A stretch of DNA of 56,701 bases from Paenibacillus luteus (GTDB taxonomy: Bacteria > Bacillota > Bacilli > Paenibacillales > Paenibacillaceae): NCBI RefSeq assembly GCF_006542765.1, contig NZ_SKCD01000032.1, positions 1-56,701 of the forward strand. The letters are read 5' to 3'. The notes beneath the pieces were generated by a model. That model was not told the DNA's origin. It did no database searches and worked only from the letters and a program-made list of their open reading frames with translations. Both the position numbers and the translations under genes were made by a program. Position 1 is the stretch's first letter. Every line of letters starts with the position of its first letter. Of this stretch, positions 50,453 to 56,701 are shown piece by piece.

Positions 50453-51298
50453 ATGCAAAACCATTTTCTGACCGATTTGGACGGAACGCTGCTTCGCTCA
50501 GATGCAACCTTATCCGAGAATTCAGTACAGGTGATTACGAATGCGTTAGAGAAAGGCATCGTCATCAGTTATGCGACAGCCAGAAGCTATACCAGCTCCA
50601 ATAAAATCGTTTCGGTCATTCCTTGGAAACATCCTATTGTCTTGTATAATGGTGCGGTTATCTATGATCCCTTGACGAATAAGGTTATCGGCGGCAGCTG
50701 GCTGGATATGGACTCGGCAAACCAAATTATAAGTATTGGAAAAAGTCGCAATCTAATCCCTTTTTTATTCGCTCTGGATGAGATGGATAAGGAACGGGTT
50801 TTGCATGAAGCGCTCACCCGGCATGGAGATTTGCAATTTTTTGAAAGCCGCCCAAACGATCCTCGCTTTCGCGAGGTCGCTTGCTTGAAATGCCCGGAAC
50901 AACTCCGAACACTGATTATTACGTATATTGGGAGGCTTGAAGAGCTAGAGCCCTTGCGTGATGAGGTGGCGGAGCAATTCGGGAATCATGTCCATGTCCA
51001 TCTGATGAAAGATAATTATATTGAGGACCACTATTTTCTGGAGTTTAGCCATCAGCTTGCCAACAAGAAGGAAGGGCTTAAGCAATGGGCAGAGCTCACC
51101 GGCTGCAAGCCTGCAGATGTGACAGTATTTGGAGATAATTTGAATGACATGGGCATGTTTGAAACAGCCGGTACCAAGGTCGCCGTGGCCAATGCCCATA
51201 CCCAATTGCTCCAGCATGCCAGTCTGGTTATAGAGAGCAATGACGGCGATGGCGTTGCCCGTTACATTGCCCGAACGTTTGAACTGCAAGCTCTATAA
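50453..51298 (+). CDS. HAD-superfamily hydrolase (Cof-type phosphatase)
   Basis: A cytosolic phosphatase of 281 residues: 'FLTDLDGTLLRSD' (nucleophile Asp, motif I), 'SYATARSYTS' (motif II Thr), 'KKEGLKQWAELTG' (motif III Lys) and 'VTVFGDNLNDMGMFETAG' (motif IV). The large C2B cap between motifs II and III is that of the Cof/YidA group, which acts on sugar phosphates or FMN. GGAGG precedes the ATG. It lies 71 bp after the exporter and may be co-transcribed. Two 14-bp direct repeats (AATTAAAACTCTAT, 50395 and 50415) occupy the gap. Confidence 0.92.
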   Translation: MQNHFLTDLDGTLLRSDATLSENSVQVITNALEKGIVISYATARSYTSSNKIVSVIPWKHPIVLYNGAVIYDPLTNKVIGGSWLDMDSANQIISIGKSRNLIPFLFALDEMDKERVLHEALTRHGDLQFFESRPNDPRFREVACLKCPEQLRTLIITYIGRLEELEPLRDEVAEQFGNHVHVHLMKDNYIEDHYFLEFSHQLANKKEGLKQWAELTGCKPADVTVFGDNLNDMGMFETAGTKVAVANAHTQLLQHASLVIESNDGDGVARYIARTFELQAL

Positions 51299-51355
51299 GC
51301 GATATTGCTGGTTTATATGGTTTAGTTAAGAGTCCGCTTCCCCATTCTAAATCGC

Positions 51356-51408
51356 AAAAAAACGCTCTTGCATACCCAGAAATGCTTGGGTAACAAGAAC
51401 GTTTTTTT
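51356..51408. terminator. Bidirectional terminator between the HAD and GH10-like genes
   Basis: AAAAAAACG...CTTG-CATACCC folds back on GGGT...CAAG-ACGTTTTTTT, serving both convergent genes. Confidence 0.88.
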
Positions 51409-51413
51409 GCTTG

Positions 51414-53042
51414 CTATTTCGAATAATAAGTCCGCAGTGCATCCTTGATGCCTAATGTATTTTTTCGCAAATCCTTGGCACTAAAGAAAACATCGCCTTT
51501 CACTTCTTGATATTTTTTATTATATTCGAGCTGGTTAATAAGCTCCTTGGAGCTATCCCAGCCTGCTTCCTTTGTTCCCAGCTTGTAGGGGGAATGGCCG
51601 ATATAAAGATCAACTCCGGTCCCCTTCACCTCTTGTGCCCACCAATCAACCAACTTGTCATAGCGGGCTGCCGTGAAGGACAGGCTCCAATAAATTTGCG
51701 GTGTCACGTAATCAATCCAACCGTTTTGAATCCATGTCCGTACATCCGCATACATATTGTCATAAGCCGTTACGCCCGCTTTCGTATCTGAACCCGTGGG
51801 GTCGACCGACTTGTTCCGCCAAACCCCAAATGGGCTGATCCCGTATTCCGCTTGCGGCTTTACTTTATGAATCGTCTCTCCGAGCTGGCGGACAAAGGTA
51901 TTGATGTTGCTGCGCCGCCAATCGGCTTTCGTTTTTATGCTGCCAGCATTGTAACTCTTAAAGGCTTCATCGTCGGCAAAATCCACATTAGATGGGTAGA
52001 AGTAATCATCCAAATGCACGCCGTCAATGTCGTAGCCGTTCACGACTTCCATAATCGTGTCGATAATATGCTGGCGCGCCTGTGGAATACCTGGGTTAAT
52101 GTACAGCTTGCCCCCGGCATTAACGATCCAATCCGGCTGCTGCTTCGCCACATGATTGGTGGCTAACTGGTCGATTTTGGTATCTACGCTTGCCCGAAAT
52201 GGATTAAACCAAGCATGAAACTCCATCTTGCGTTTATGCGTCTCCTCAATCATAAAAGCAAGCGGGTCATACGTAGGCGCCAATCCTTGAACGCCTGATA
52301 AATATTTTGACCATGGCACTAATTTGGACGGGTACAGCGCATCGCTTGCAGGCCTTACCTGTACGAATACGGCGTTCATGCCCATAGCCTGAAGCTCATC
52401 CAGCAGGCTTATGTATTCGCCCATTTGCTTGACCGCATTTTGATAGGAAGATTGGGATGGCCAGTCTAGGTTATAAACGGTAGAAACCCAAGCCCCGCGC
52501 AGCTTCGTACCCTCTTCCGGTATCGGATCAGGATCAGGCTGCGGGGGCAGCGAAGGTTCAGGTGGCAGCGTTCCTCCGTCTGACGGATCAGTAACCACCT
52601 TGCTCGTAAGTGTAATCTTCTTGTCGATTTGATTCCAATCCACCGTCAAACCAAGCTGCTCACTGACGAACCGAAGCGGAACCATCGCCCGGCCAGCCTT
52701 AACCTCAACCGAAGCGTCCAGCCGGATGCTTGCGCCATTCACTTCGGCAGAGGTACTGCCGCTGTTCATAGAAATCGTTTTGCCGTCGCTGCCTTTAATC
52801 GTGACTAGCTGCCTAGGAGAATTCCAATCGACGCTTGCTCCGAGCTCCTCACTAATAATGCGCAGAGGTACCATCGTCACGTTGACCTTCGGAATAATAT
52901 AAGGCGATACCTCGCTCTCAATCGTTTTTCCGTTCATGATGATTTGTATGGCTGTGGCCTGAGCCGCTTGGCTGACAGGTGCAGCAACCATTAAGCACAT
53001 CGCTGTAAGCAGCAATACGATTGTCCATTTCCCTAATTTCAT
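51414..53042 (-). CDS. Secreted family-10-like glycosylhydrolase with N-terminal copper-amine-oxidase-like domain
   Basis: A secreted protein of 542 residues. A signal peptide (WTIVLLLTAMCLMVAAPVSQA) is followed by the paired Cu_amine_oxidN1-type repeat ('VTMVPLRIISEELGASVDWNSPRQLVTIKG' and 'RAMVPLRFVSEQLGLTVDWNQIDKKITLTS'), a Pro-rich linker, and a GHL10/DUF187-type TIM barrel ('LRGAWVSTVYNLDWPS', 'NAVFVQVRPASDALYPS', 'KMEFHAWFNPFRAS', 'YDIDGVHLDDYFYPS', 'ISPFGVWRNKS', 'IDYVTPQIYWSLSF'). The first part likely binds the wall; the barrel may cut denuded peptidoglycan or other glycan. The start at 53042 has GGGG about 11 nt upstream. Confidence 0.92.
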   Translation of the reverse strand: MKLGKWTIVLLLTAMCLMVAAPVSQAAQATAIQIIMNGKTIESEVSPYIIPKVNVTMVPLRIISEELGASVDWNSPRQLVTIKGSDGKTISMNSGSTSAEVNGASIRLDASVEVKAGRAMVPLRFVSEQLGLTVDWNQIDKKITLTSKVVTDPSDGGTLPPEPSLPPQPDPDPIPEEGTKLRGAWVSTVYNLDWPSQSSYQNAVKQMGEYISLLDELQAMGMNAVFVQVRPASDALYPSKLVPWSKYLSGVQGLAPTYDPLAFMIEETHKRKMEFHAWFNPFRASVDTKIDQLATNHVAKQQPDWIVNAGGKLYINPGIPQARQHIIDTIMEVVNGYDIDGVHLDDYFYPSNVDFADDEAFKSYNAGSIKTKADWRRSNINTFVRQLGETIHKVKPQAEYGISPFGVWRNKSVDPTGSDTKAGVTAYDNMYADVRTWIQNGWIDYVTPQIYWSLSFTAARYDKLVDWWAQEVKGTGVDLYIGHSPYKLGTKEAGWDSSKELINQLEYNKKYQEVKGDVFFSAKDLRKNTLGIKDALRTYYSK

Positions 53043-53229
53043 TTGCTTCAATTCCCCTATCTTCATGCGTTATCAAGTATTAACAGCTATCATCGCCCTA
53101 TGTAAATAAAAGCATTTCAGGAAATTAGACGCTATGTGAAGCGCAATGGTTGCGTTACAAAACAAAACATTTCGGGAAATGAGAGATTTATAATCCATAC
53201 TTTTATATGATCAAAGAATAACAAAATGC

Positions 53230-53260
53230 TTGCACCTCCAGTCACGTTAGGAGATATGAT
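53230..53260 (+). promoter_or_regulatory. MerR-type promoter with 19-bp spacer
   Basis: TTGCAC (53230-53235) and TATGAT (53255-53260) are 19 bp apart. The spacer carries the inverted arms ACCTCC...GGAGAT. An over-long spacer with a central dyad is the hallmark of promoters twisted open by MerR-family activators. The merR gene itself follows. Confidence 0.7.
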
Positions 53261-53302
53261 CAAATGGAAGCGAATGCGAACTTTTGAAGGCGGTGGGTAA
53301 AA

Positions 53303-54067
53303 TTGAACCAGGATAAAGGATATTTAATCGGTGAATTTTCAAAAAAGACGGGGATTTCCATCCGGACTCTGCATTATTATGATGACATCGGATTGCTGAC
53401 ACCACAGAAGGCTCCTCACTCCGGCCATCGCATCTATGATCAACACGATATCCTTACGATTCAGAAAATTGTGAGCTTTAAGTTTCTTGGCTACAGCCTG
53501 GATGAAATTATAAAGCTGTTGAAAGAAACGAAATTTAACTCTGCGTTAAATGATACGCTGCAATTGCAAAAACAAGCCTTCGAAGAGAAACAGGCCTATA
53601 TTAAAAGCTCATTAAAAACCATAAATAGAGTCATGACGACGATAGCAGAGGAAAAAGAAGTAGACAGCGATATCCTTCTCAGCCTCATTCACAGCATACA
53701 AACGGAGAACGAGCAGCGGCATTGGCTGGAGCAGTTTGTATCGGAGGAGGCCATTACGAAGCTTTATGATCGGGATGAGCAAGAGATGGAGAGCCTGGAC
53801 AAACGATTTATACAGTTCTCCAAAGAAGTCAAACGGTTAACAGGAACGCCTGTCGAGCATCCCGAAGTTCAAAGGCTAATTGATGAGCATATGAAGCTGA
53901 ATTTGGCATTTGTTGGAGAAGAAAACATTGCGGACTTTAGCGGCGTACTCGAAGCTGAAGAAGAGATATTGGCTAAAATGGAACAGATGCCTCCCTCCCC
54001 TTTCACTGCTGAGGAGGAGGAGTGGCTTCAGCAAGCAATGGCTTATTATATGCTTCACAGCAGCTAG
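53303..54067 (+). CDS. MerR-family transcriptional regulator
   Basis: A 254-residue activator. The N-terminal MerR winged helix ('YLIGEFSKKTGISIRTLHYYDDIGLLTPQKAPHSGHRIYDQHDILTIQKIVSFKFLGYSLDEIIKLL', about 7-72) is followed by a coiled-coil dimerisation helix and a helical C-domain of about 130 residues, resembling the TipAS-type drug-binding region ('SKEVKRLTGTPVEHPEVQRLIDEHMKL'). It starts with TTG, preceded by GGCGGTGGG. It is probably autoregulated through the 19-bp-spacer promoter. No transporter or enzyme gene follows it, so other targets are unknown. Confidence 0.9.
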   Translation: MNQDKGYLIGEFSKKTGISIRTLHYYDDIGLLTPQKAPHSGHRIYDQHDILTIQKIVSFKFLGYSLDEIIKLLKETKFNSALNDTLQLQKQAFEEKQAYIKSSLKTINRVMTTIAEEKEVDSDILLSLIHSIQTENEQRHWLEQFVSEEAITKLYDRDEQEMESLDKRFIQFSKEVKRLTGTPVEHPEVQRLIDEHMKLNLAFVGEENIADFSGVLEAEEEILAKMEQMPPSPFTAEEEEWLQQAMAYYMLHSS

Positions 54068-54080
54068 CTCCCTTTGGTAA

Positions 54081-54128
54081 AAAACAGATCGACTTCCACC
54101 GCATGCTGCGGTGAAAAGTCGATCTGTT
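54081..54128. terminator. Bidirectional terminator between merR and the DUF2569 gene
   Basis: AAAACAGATCGACTT folds on AAGTCGATCTGTTTT with an inner ACCGCA/TGCGGT arm. It ends directly at the stop codon of the convergent gene. Confidence 0.9.
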
Positions 54129-54644
54129 TTATTTGATGAACGTATTTTTCACCCGTACAGATCTGATGAAATAAGGAATCCAGATGAGACAAGTGAAGAG
54201 CGAACGAACAAGGTCTCTTATAGAGCTCCCATCTTCCATTTCTTGGGCTAGCGGAATTTGAGCGAGCAGCACGTAATCGACAACACCGATTAGTAGGCTT
54301 AGCCCGTAGAAAATAATCATGAATAGGGGCAGCGACGCTTTCTGCCGATAAAACTGAATCATAATAAAAGCGGTAAAAACCAGGAGAAAGACATTGTAGA
54401 CCACTTCAAATACAATGACCGTTCCCCATAGGGGATCATATAACTCCGAATCTTTGGAAGTCAGAACATCCCATGTTCCTGTGCCTAGAGCAGGCAAGGA
54501 ATACTGAAGCAATTGTACAATTTGCAGAAAGAATGTCATATACAAGCCTATCTGCACGAGAACCAGCCAGCCCCCAAAGCCGGAAATACTTGATGGAGAA
54601 CCAGGCATAGCCTTTACCCGTTCTTGCGGTGTGTCCGTGTCCAA
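54129..54644 (-). CDS. DUF2569 family membrane protein
   Basis: A membrane protein of 171 residues with four hydrophobic helices. It begins after a short soluble leader with 'SGFGGWLVLVQIGLYMTFFLQIVQLL', the 'G-GGWL' start typical of DUF2569, and ends 'DLVRSLFTCLIWIPYFIRSVRVKNTFIK', also typical ('IWIPYF..S.RVK.TF'). Function unknown. The TTG at 54644 was chosen because AGGAGG stands 9 nt before it; the frame to 54689 lacks a site. Confidence 0.85.
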   Translation of the reverse strand: MDTDTPQERVKAMPGSPSSISGFGGWLVLVQIGLYMTFFLQIVQLLQYSLPALGTGTWDVLTSKDSELYDPLWGTVIVFEVVYNVFLLVFTAFIMIQFYRQKASLPLFMIIFYGLSLLIGVVDYVLLAQIPLAQEMEDGSSIRDLVRSLFTCLIWIPYFIRSVRVKNTFIK

Positions 54645-54862
54645 CTCCAAATTCCTCCTCTTTCTAATACAGCCCCCCTGTACAATCAATACGATGAACC
54701 GACAGGAATTCCCTTCCTATATTTCCATATCCATAAACAAAGATCAACTATTTTTTGTCAGGAATTATTATTGGAATTACGATAATTCATGTTATGGTTA
54801 AAAGGTAATGCTTTCTATTTACCAAACCAGAAGTTGGTTATCCCTTAATCATGAGGAATTTT

Positions 54863-55291
54863 ATGATAAGCAGGTGTTCTATGAAGTATTTCTTCAAAAT
54901 GCAAGTAATTGCTGCGCCATCTGTTCTTTATACTCTTATTTTCTTCACTCTACTCACAGGCTCTTCCGTTCCGGACGCGATCCCCGTTTTCGGTTTATCC
55001 TTCTTTTTAATTATCCCTGCCATTCTTGCTTATTATTTCTCGGACGGGCGCTGGATCTCTCTGTTTTATAGCACGGTTCATTATGCTGTCAATATGATTA
55101 TTGTTCTAGCTATTTTATTGCAAACCGAGTTTTTTACCAACACTTCAACTAATGCTTTGTTAATCATCTTATTCTCTCCGGTACCGGCGTTTCTCTTACT
55201 GCTTGGTTGCTTGGTGGGCATAGAAACTAGAAGCATGCACCAAGATCCAGACACAAAAAAGAGAGACCCAGACTCAGCCTCTCCAAAATAG
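54863..55291 (+). CDS. Small hypothetical membrane protein, four TM helices
   Basis: A 142-residue membrane protein that I do not recognise. Helices are visible at about 'VIAAPSVLYTLIFFTLLTG', 'IPVFGLSFFLIIPAILAYYF', 'LFYSTVHYAVNMIIVLAILL' and 'ALLIILFSPVPAFLLLLGCLVGI'. A charged tail (HQDPDTKKRDPDSASPK) follows. The ATG at 54863 has GAGGA about 6 nt upstream; 54881 with AGGTG is possible. It is a single gene. No family or partner is evident. Confidence 0.7.
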   Translation: MISRCSMKYFFKMQVIAAPSVLYTLIFFTLLTGSSVPDAIPVFGLSFFLIIPAILAYYFSDGRWISLFYSTVHYAVNMIIVLAILLQTEFFTNTSTNALLIILFSPVPAFLLLLGCLVGIETRSMHQDPDTKKRDPDSASPK

Positions 55292-55315
55292 CCGGAAAAG
55301 CCGCTGCTCCTCCCG

Positions 55316-56245
55316 TTATTGCATGGTTTCTCTTAGCTCTCTCGCCTGCGTGTCCAGTTGACGAGCCGCTTCACCAATGCCCGTGAATTCATCGACTGCA
55401 TGTTTGATGCGCTGCTGGCTTTCCGATACGACAGCTTGCGAATTTTTTGTGCCTTTAACGATTTCTTGAACTTGGTTCACAATTCCCTCTACATAACCAT
55501 TCACTTCCTTGGTCGCTTCCTGAACTTGTCCCGCCAGCTTGCGCACCTCGGTCGCTACCACATTGAATCCCCGTCCATGCTCTCCCGCATGCGCAGCTTC
55601 AATTGCCGCGTTCAGCGCCAAGAGATTCGTCTGGGAAGCCACATCACGAATGGTGCGTACAATGCCGCGGATTAAATCCGTCTGACGCTCAAGCGCTTCG
55701 AGTACCGCTATGTTCTCGCTGGCGCCTACCGCAACCTTCTCAATAGCCGTTTCTACCTCTTGGCTTTGGGATATGCCTTCCTTCGCACGATGAAGCAGCT
55801 CATCAGACATTTCCAATAATTCGCCAGTAATCTTTGAAGTTGTCTGTTCCCTTGTATTAATATCGGTAGCTATTTTTAAAACCGCCATCACCTGTCCCTC
55901 TTCATCCAAGATGGGCATGTACGTGGCCTCCAGCCAAATAGGGTTTCCTTGCTTCGTTATTCTTCTTATTTTGTCCTGGAAGGACTTCCCCTTTCGCAAC
56001 CCATTCCAAAGCTGCATGTATTCCGCGCTGTCCACAAAATCCTGCGAACAAAACTGCTTGTGCAGCATGCCTATCATCTCCGCCGACCGATAACCCATTG
56101 CCTGTGCAAAATTTTCATTAACCCATAAAACCTTTCCTTGTTCATCAAATTCAATCATAGCGAGCGACTGCTCAACGGCCGTCAAGACAGACCCTTGTTC
56201 GAGCACTTGTGTTGTTCTGTATCGCAATTCACTTTGTCCGGTCAT
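55316..56245 (-). CDS. Soluble PAS-domain methyl-accepting chemotaxis protein (YfmS-like)
   Basis: A cytosolic chemoreceptor-like protein of 309 residues with no membrane helices. A PAS domain with PAC tail (about 22-135: 'SLAMIEFDEQGKVLWVNENFAQAMGYRSAEMIG', 'KQGNPIWLEATYMPILDEEGQVMAVLKIATDIN') senses a small ligand or redox state. A short MCP signalling domain follows, with its conserved tip 'ASQTNLLALNAAIEAAHAGEHGRGFNVVATEVRKLAGQ'. The 'TYMP' and 'TDIN' motifs are typical of Aer-like flavin PAS domains, but the cofactor is not proven. AAAGGAG precedes the ATG. Soluble receptors of this size exist in Bacillus (YfmS), so it need not be truncated. Confidence 0.92.
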   Translation of the reverse strand: MTGQSELRYRTTQVLEQGSVLTAVEQSLAMIEFDEQGKVLWVNENFAQAMGYRSAEMIGMLHKQFCSQDFVDSAEYMQLWNGLRKGKSFQDKIRRITKQGNPIWLEATYMPILDEEGQVMAVLKIATDINTREQTTSKITGELLEMSDELLHRAKEGISQSQEVETAIEKVAVGASENIAVLEALERQTDLIRGIVRTIRDVASQTNLLALNAAIEAAHAGEHGRGFNVVATEVRKLAGQVQEATKEVNGYVEGIVNQVQEIVKGTKNSQAVVSESQQRIKHAVDEFTGIGEAARQLDTQARELRETMQ

Positions 56246-56442
56246 GTTGTGAATCTCCTTTATCAGTCATATTACGTGTAGGTGGATTTCACTACTCAAG
56301 TAGCATTGTACAAACCATGTACATAAACTGCAAGTTTTTTCTATATTAAGTCCATTTCCGGCTTAAACGCCTTCATAGAGCGGTTTTCTCATTCTTGTAA
56401 CGGTGATGGCAACCACAGATTACCTATTCCTTAAAATGAAAA

Positions 56443-56467
56443 GGCAAGGTGCTTGAGGCACCTTGCC
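56443..56467 (-). terminator. Terminator of the truncated gene next to IS3
   Basis: GGCAAGGTGC-5-nt loop-GCACCTTGCC is a perfect 10-bp stem. On the minus strand it is followed by TTTTCATTTT and lies 11 bp past a stop codon. Confidence 0.75.
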
Positions 56468-56478
56468 CATGAAGCTAA

Positions 56479-56595
56479 TCAATTTAATAATGCAAATTCT
56501 TCTCTGTAGGAGCAAACCGTATTATGCAGCACCCGATCGGCGGAAAAAGGCTGTTTTTTGAGTAATAGGTCTATAAATGCAGCTAGAATAAAAAG
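56479..56595 (-). pseudogene. 3' end of an unknown gene disrupted by the IS3 element
   Basis: The minus-strand frame reads in from the IS border and encodes LFILAAFIDLLLKKQPF and then SADRVLHNTVCSYREEFALLN before TGA. The amphipathic, codon-normal sequence and the terminator directly behind it argue for a real gene tail of at least 38 codons. I do not recognise the family. Its 5' part must lie beyond the IS element, outside the window. Confidence 0.5.
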
Positions 56596-56701
56596 TGGAC
56601 ACCTCATAAGAGAATGCAGATAATAAACAACAAAGAGGAAGAGGTGTCTAGTATGGGTGAGAGCAGGCAGCGGTTTAGTGATGAGTATAAAGAAAAGACA
56701 G
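56596..56701 (+). mobile_element. IS3-family insertion sequence, left end
   Basis: A TGGACACCTC-type terminal repeat (TG start, as in IS3 elements) begins at 56596. A short leader leads to the orfA start at 56653. The element continues past the window. It lies inside a host gene whose tail remains at 56479-56595. Confidence 0.7.
56653..56701 (+). CDS. IS3-family transposase OrfA, N-terminal fragment cut by window edge
   Basis: Sixteen codons are visible: MGESRQRFSDEYKEKT. 'RFSDEYKEKT' is the typical start of the helix-turn-helix OrfA protein of IS3 elements. A GAGG site stands 7-8 nt upstream. The rest, including OrfB with the DDE domain, is outside the window. Confidence 0.7.
   Translation, partial: MGESRQRFSDEYKEKT

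Noticed and set aside
1..56701. CRISPR array, tRNA/rRNA genes, prophage, restriction or abortive-infection system
   Set aside because: No regular spaced repeats, no cloverleaf or rRNA-like segments and no recognisable phage or defence proteins were found on either strand.

Overview
The window looks like one stretch of a Bacillota chromosome of the Paenibacillus type. The signs are several secreted proteins with triple S-layer homology (SLH) domains, a YesM/YesN two-component pair beside an LplABC-type sugar importer, a copper-amine-oxidase-like N-domain fused to a family-10-like glycosylhydrolase, strong AGGAGG ribosome sites and frequent TTG starts. Both ends run into insertion sequences: the 5' end of an IS5-type transposase at the left edge and the start of an IS3-type element at the right edge. 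This is what a contig broken at repeats would look like. The genus is inferred, not proven. No tRNA, rRNA, CRISPR array or prophage was seen.

Left part (1-17.7 kb): mostly housekeeping and stress genes. These are an aldehyde dehydrogenase, DUF2062 and DUF6157 proteins, a UPF0303 protein, an SGNH hydrolase, UppP, and a MarR-pirin-flavodoxin operon whose promoter carries three copies of a TAGGATA half-site. At 7.4-11.8 kb is an iron-controlled haem-capture locus: a large surface protein with three NEAT and three SLH domains, a small secreted NEAT-like protein, and two Fur boxes. An 18-codon micro-ORF with Cys and His lies beside the first Fur box. Then come TetR plus a DUF2306 membrane protein, ExoA, glutamate racemase, an LTA-synthase-type enzyme and a RidA protein.

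Middle part (17.9-44.6 kb): two tandem SLH proteins with nearly identical C-terminal halves but diverged N-terminal halves, an O-antigen-ligase-type membrane protein, a broken lipoprotein gene, a membrane-anchored NTR/TIMP-like protein, a SET-domain protein and an SDR. Next is a 17-kb glycan-use cluster, all on the minus strand: GH35-like and apiosidase-like hydrolases, YesM/YesN, solute-binding protein, two permeases, GH43, GH106 and GH3. None of the hydrolases has a signal peptide, so oligosaccharides are probably imported and cut inside the cell. The enzyme mix suggests a branched pectic glycan with rhamnose, arabinose/xylose, galactose and possibly apiose. The cluster is flanked by a tetR gene on one side and an SDR gene on the other, and these two share an almost identical palindromic operator.

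Right part (44.7-56.7 kb): a second TetR divergent from two SDR genes, a decayed quinone-reductase gene, a three-gene ABC exporter followed by a HAD phosphatase, the family-10-like secreted hydrolase, a MerR regulator with a 19-bp-spacer promoter, DUF2569 and other small membrane proteins, a soluble PAS-chemoreceptor, and a gene tail cut off by the right-hand IS3 element.
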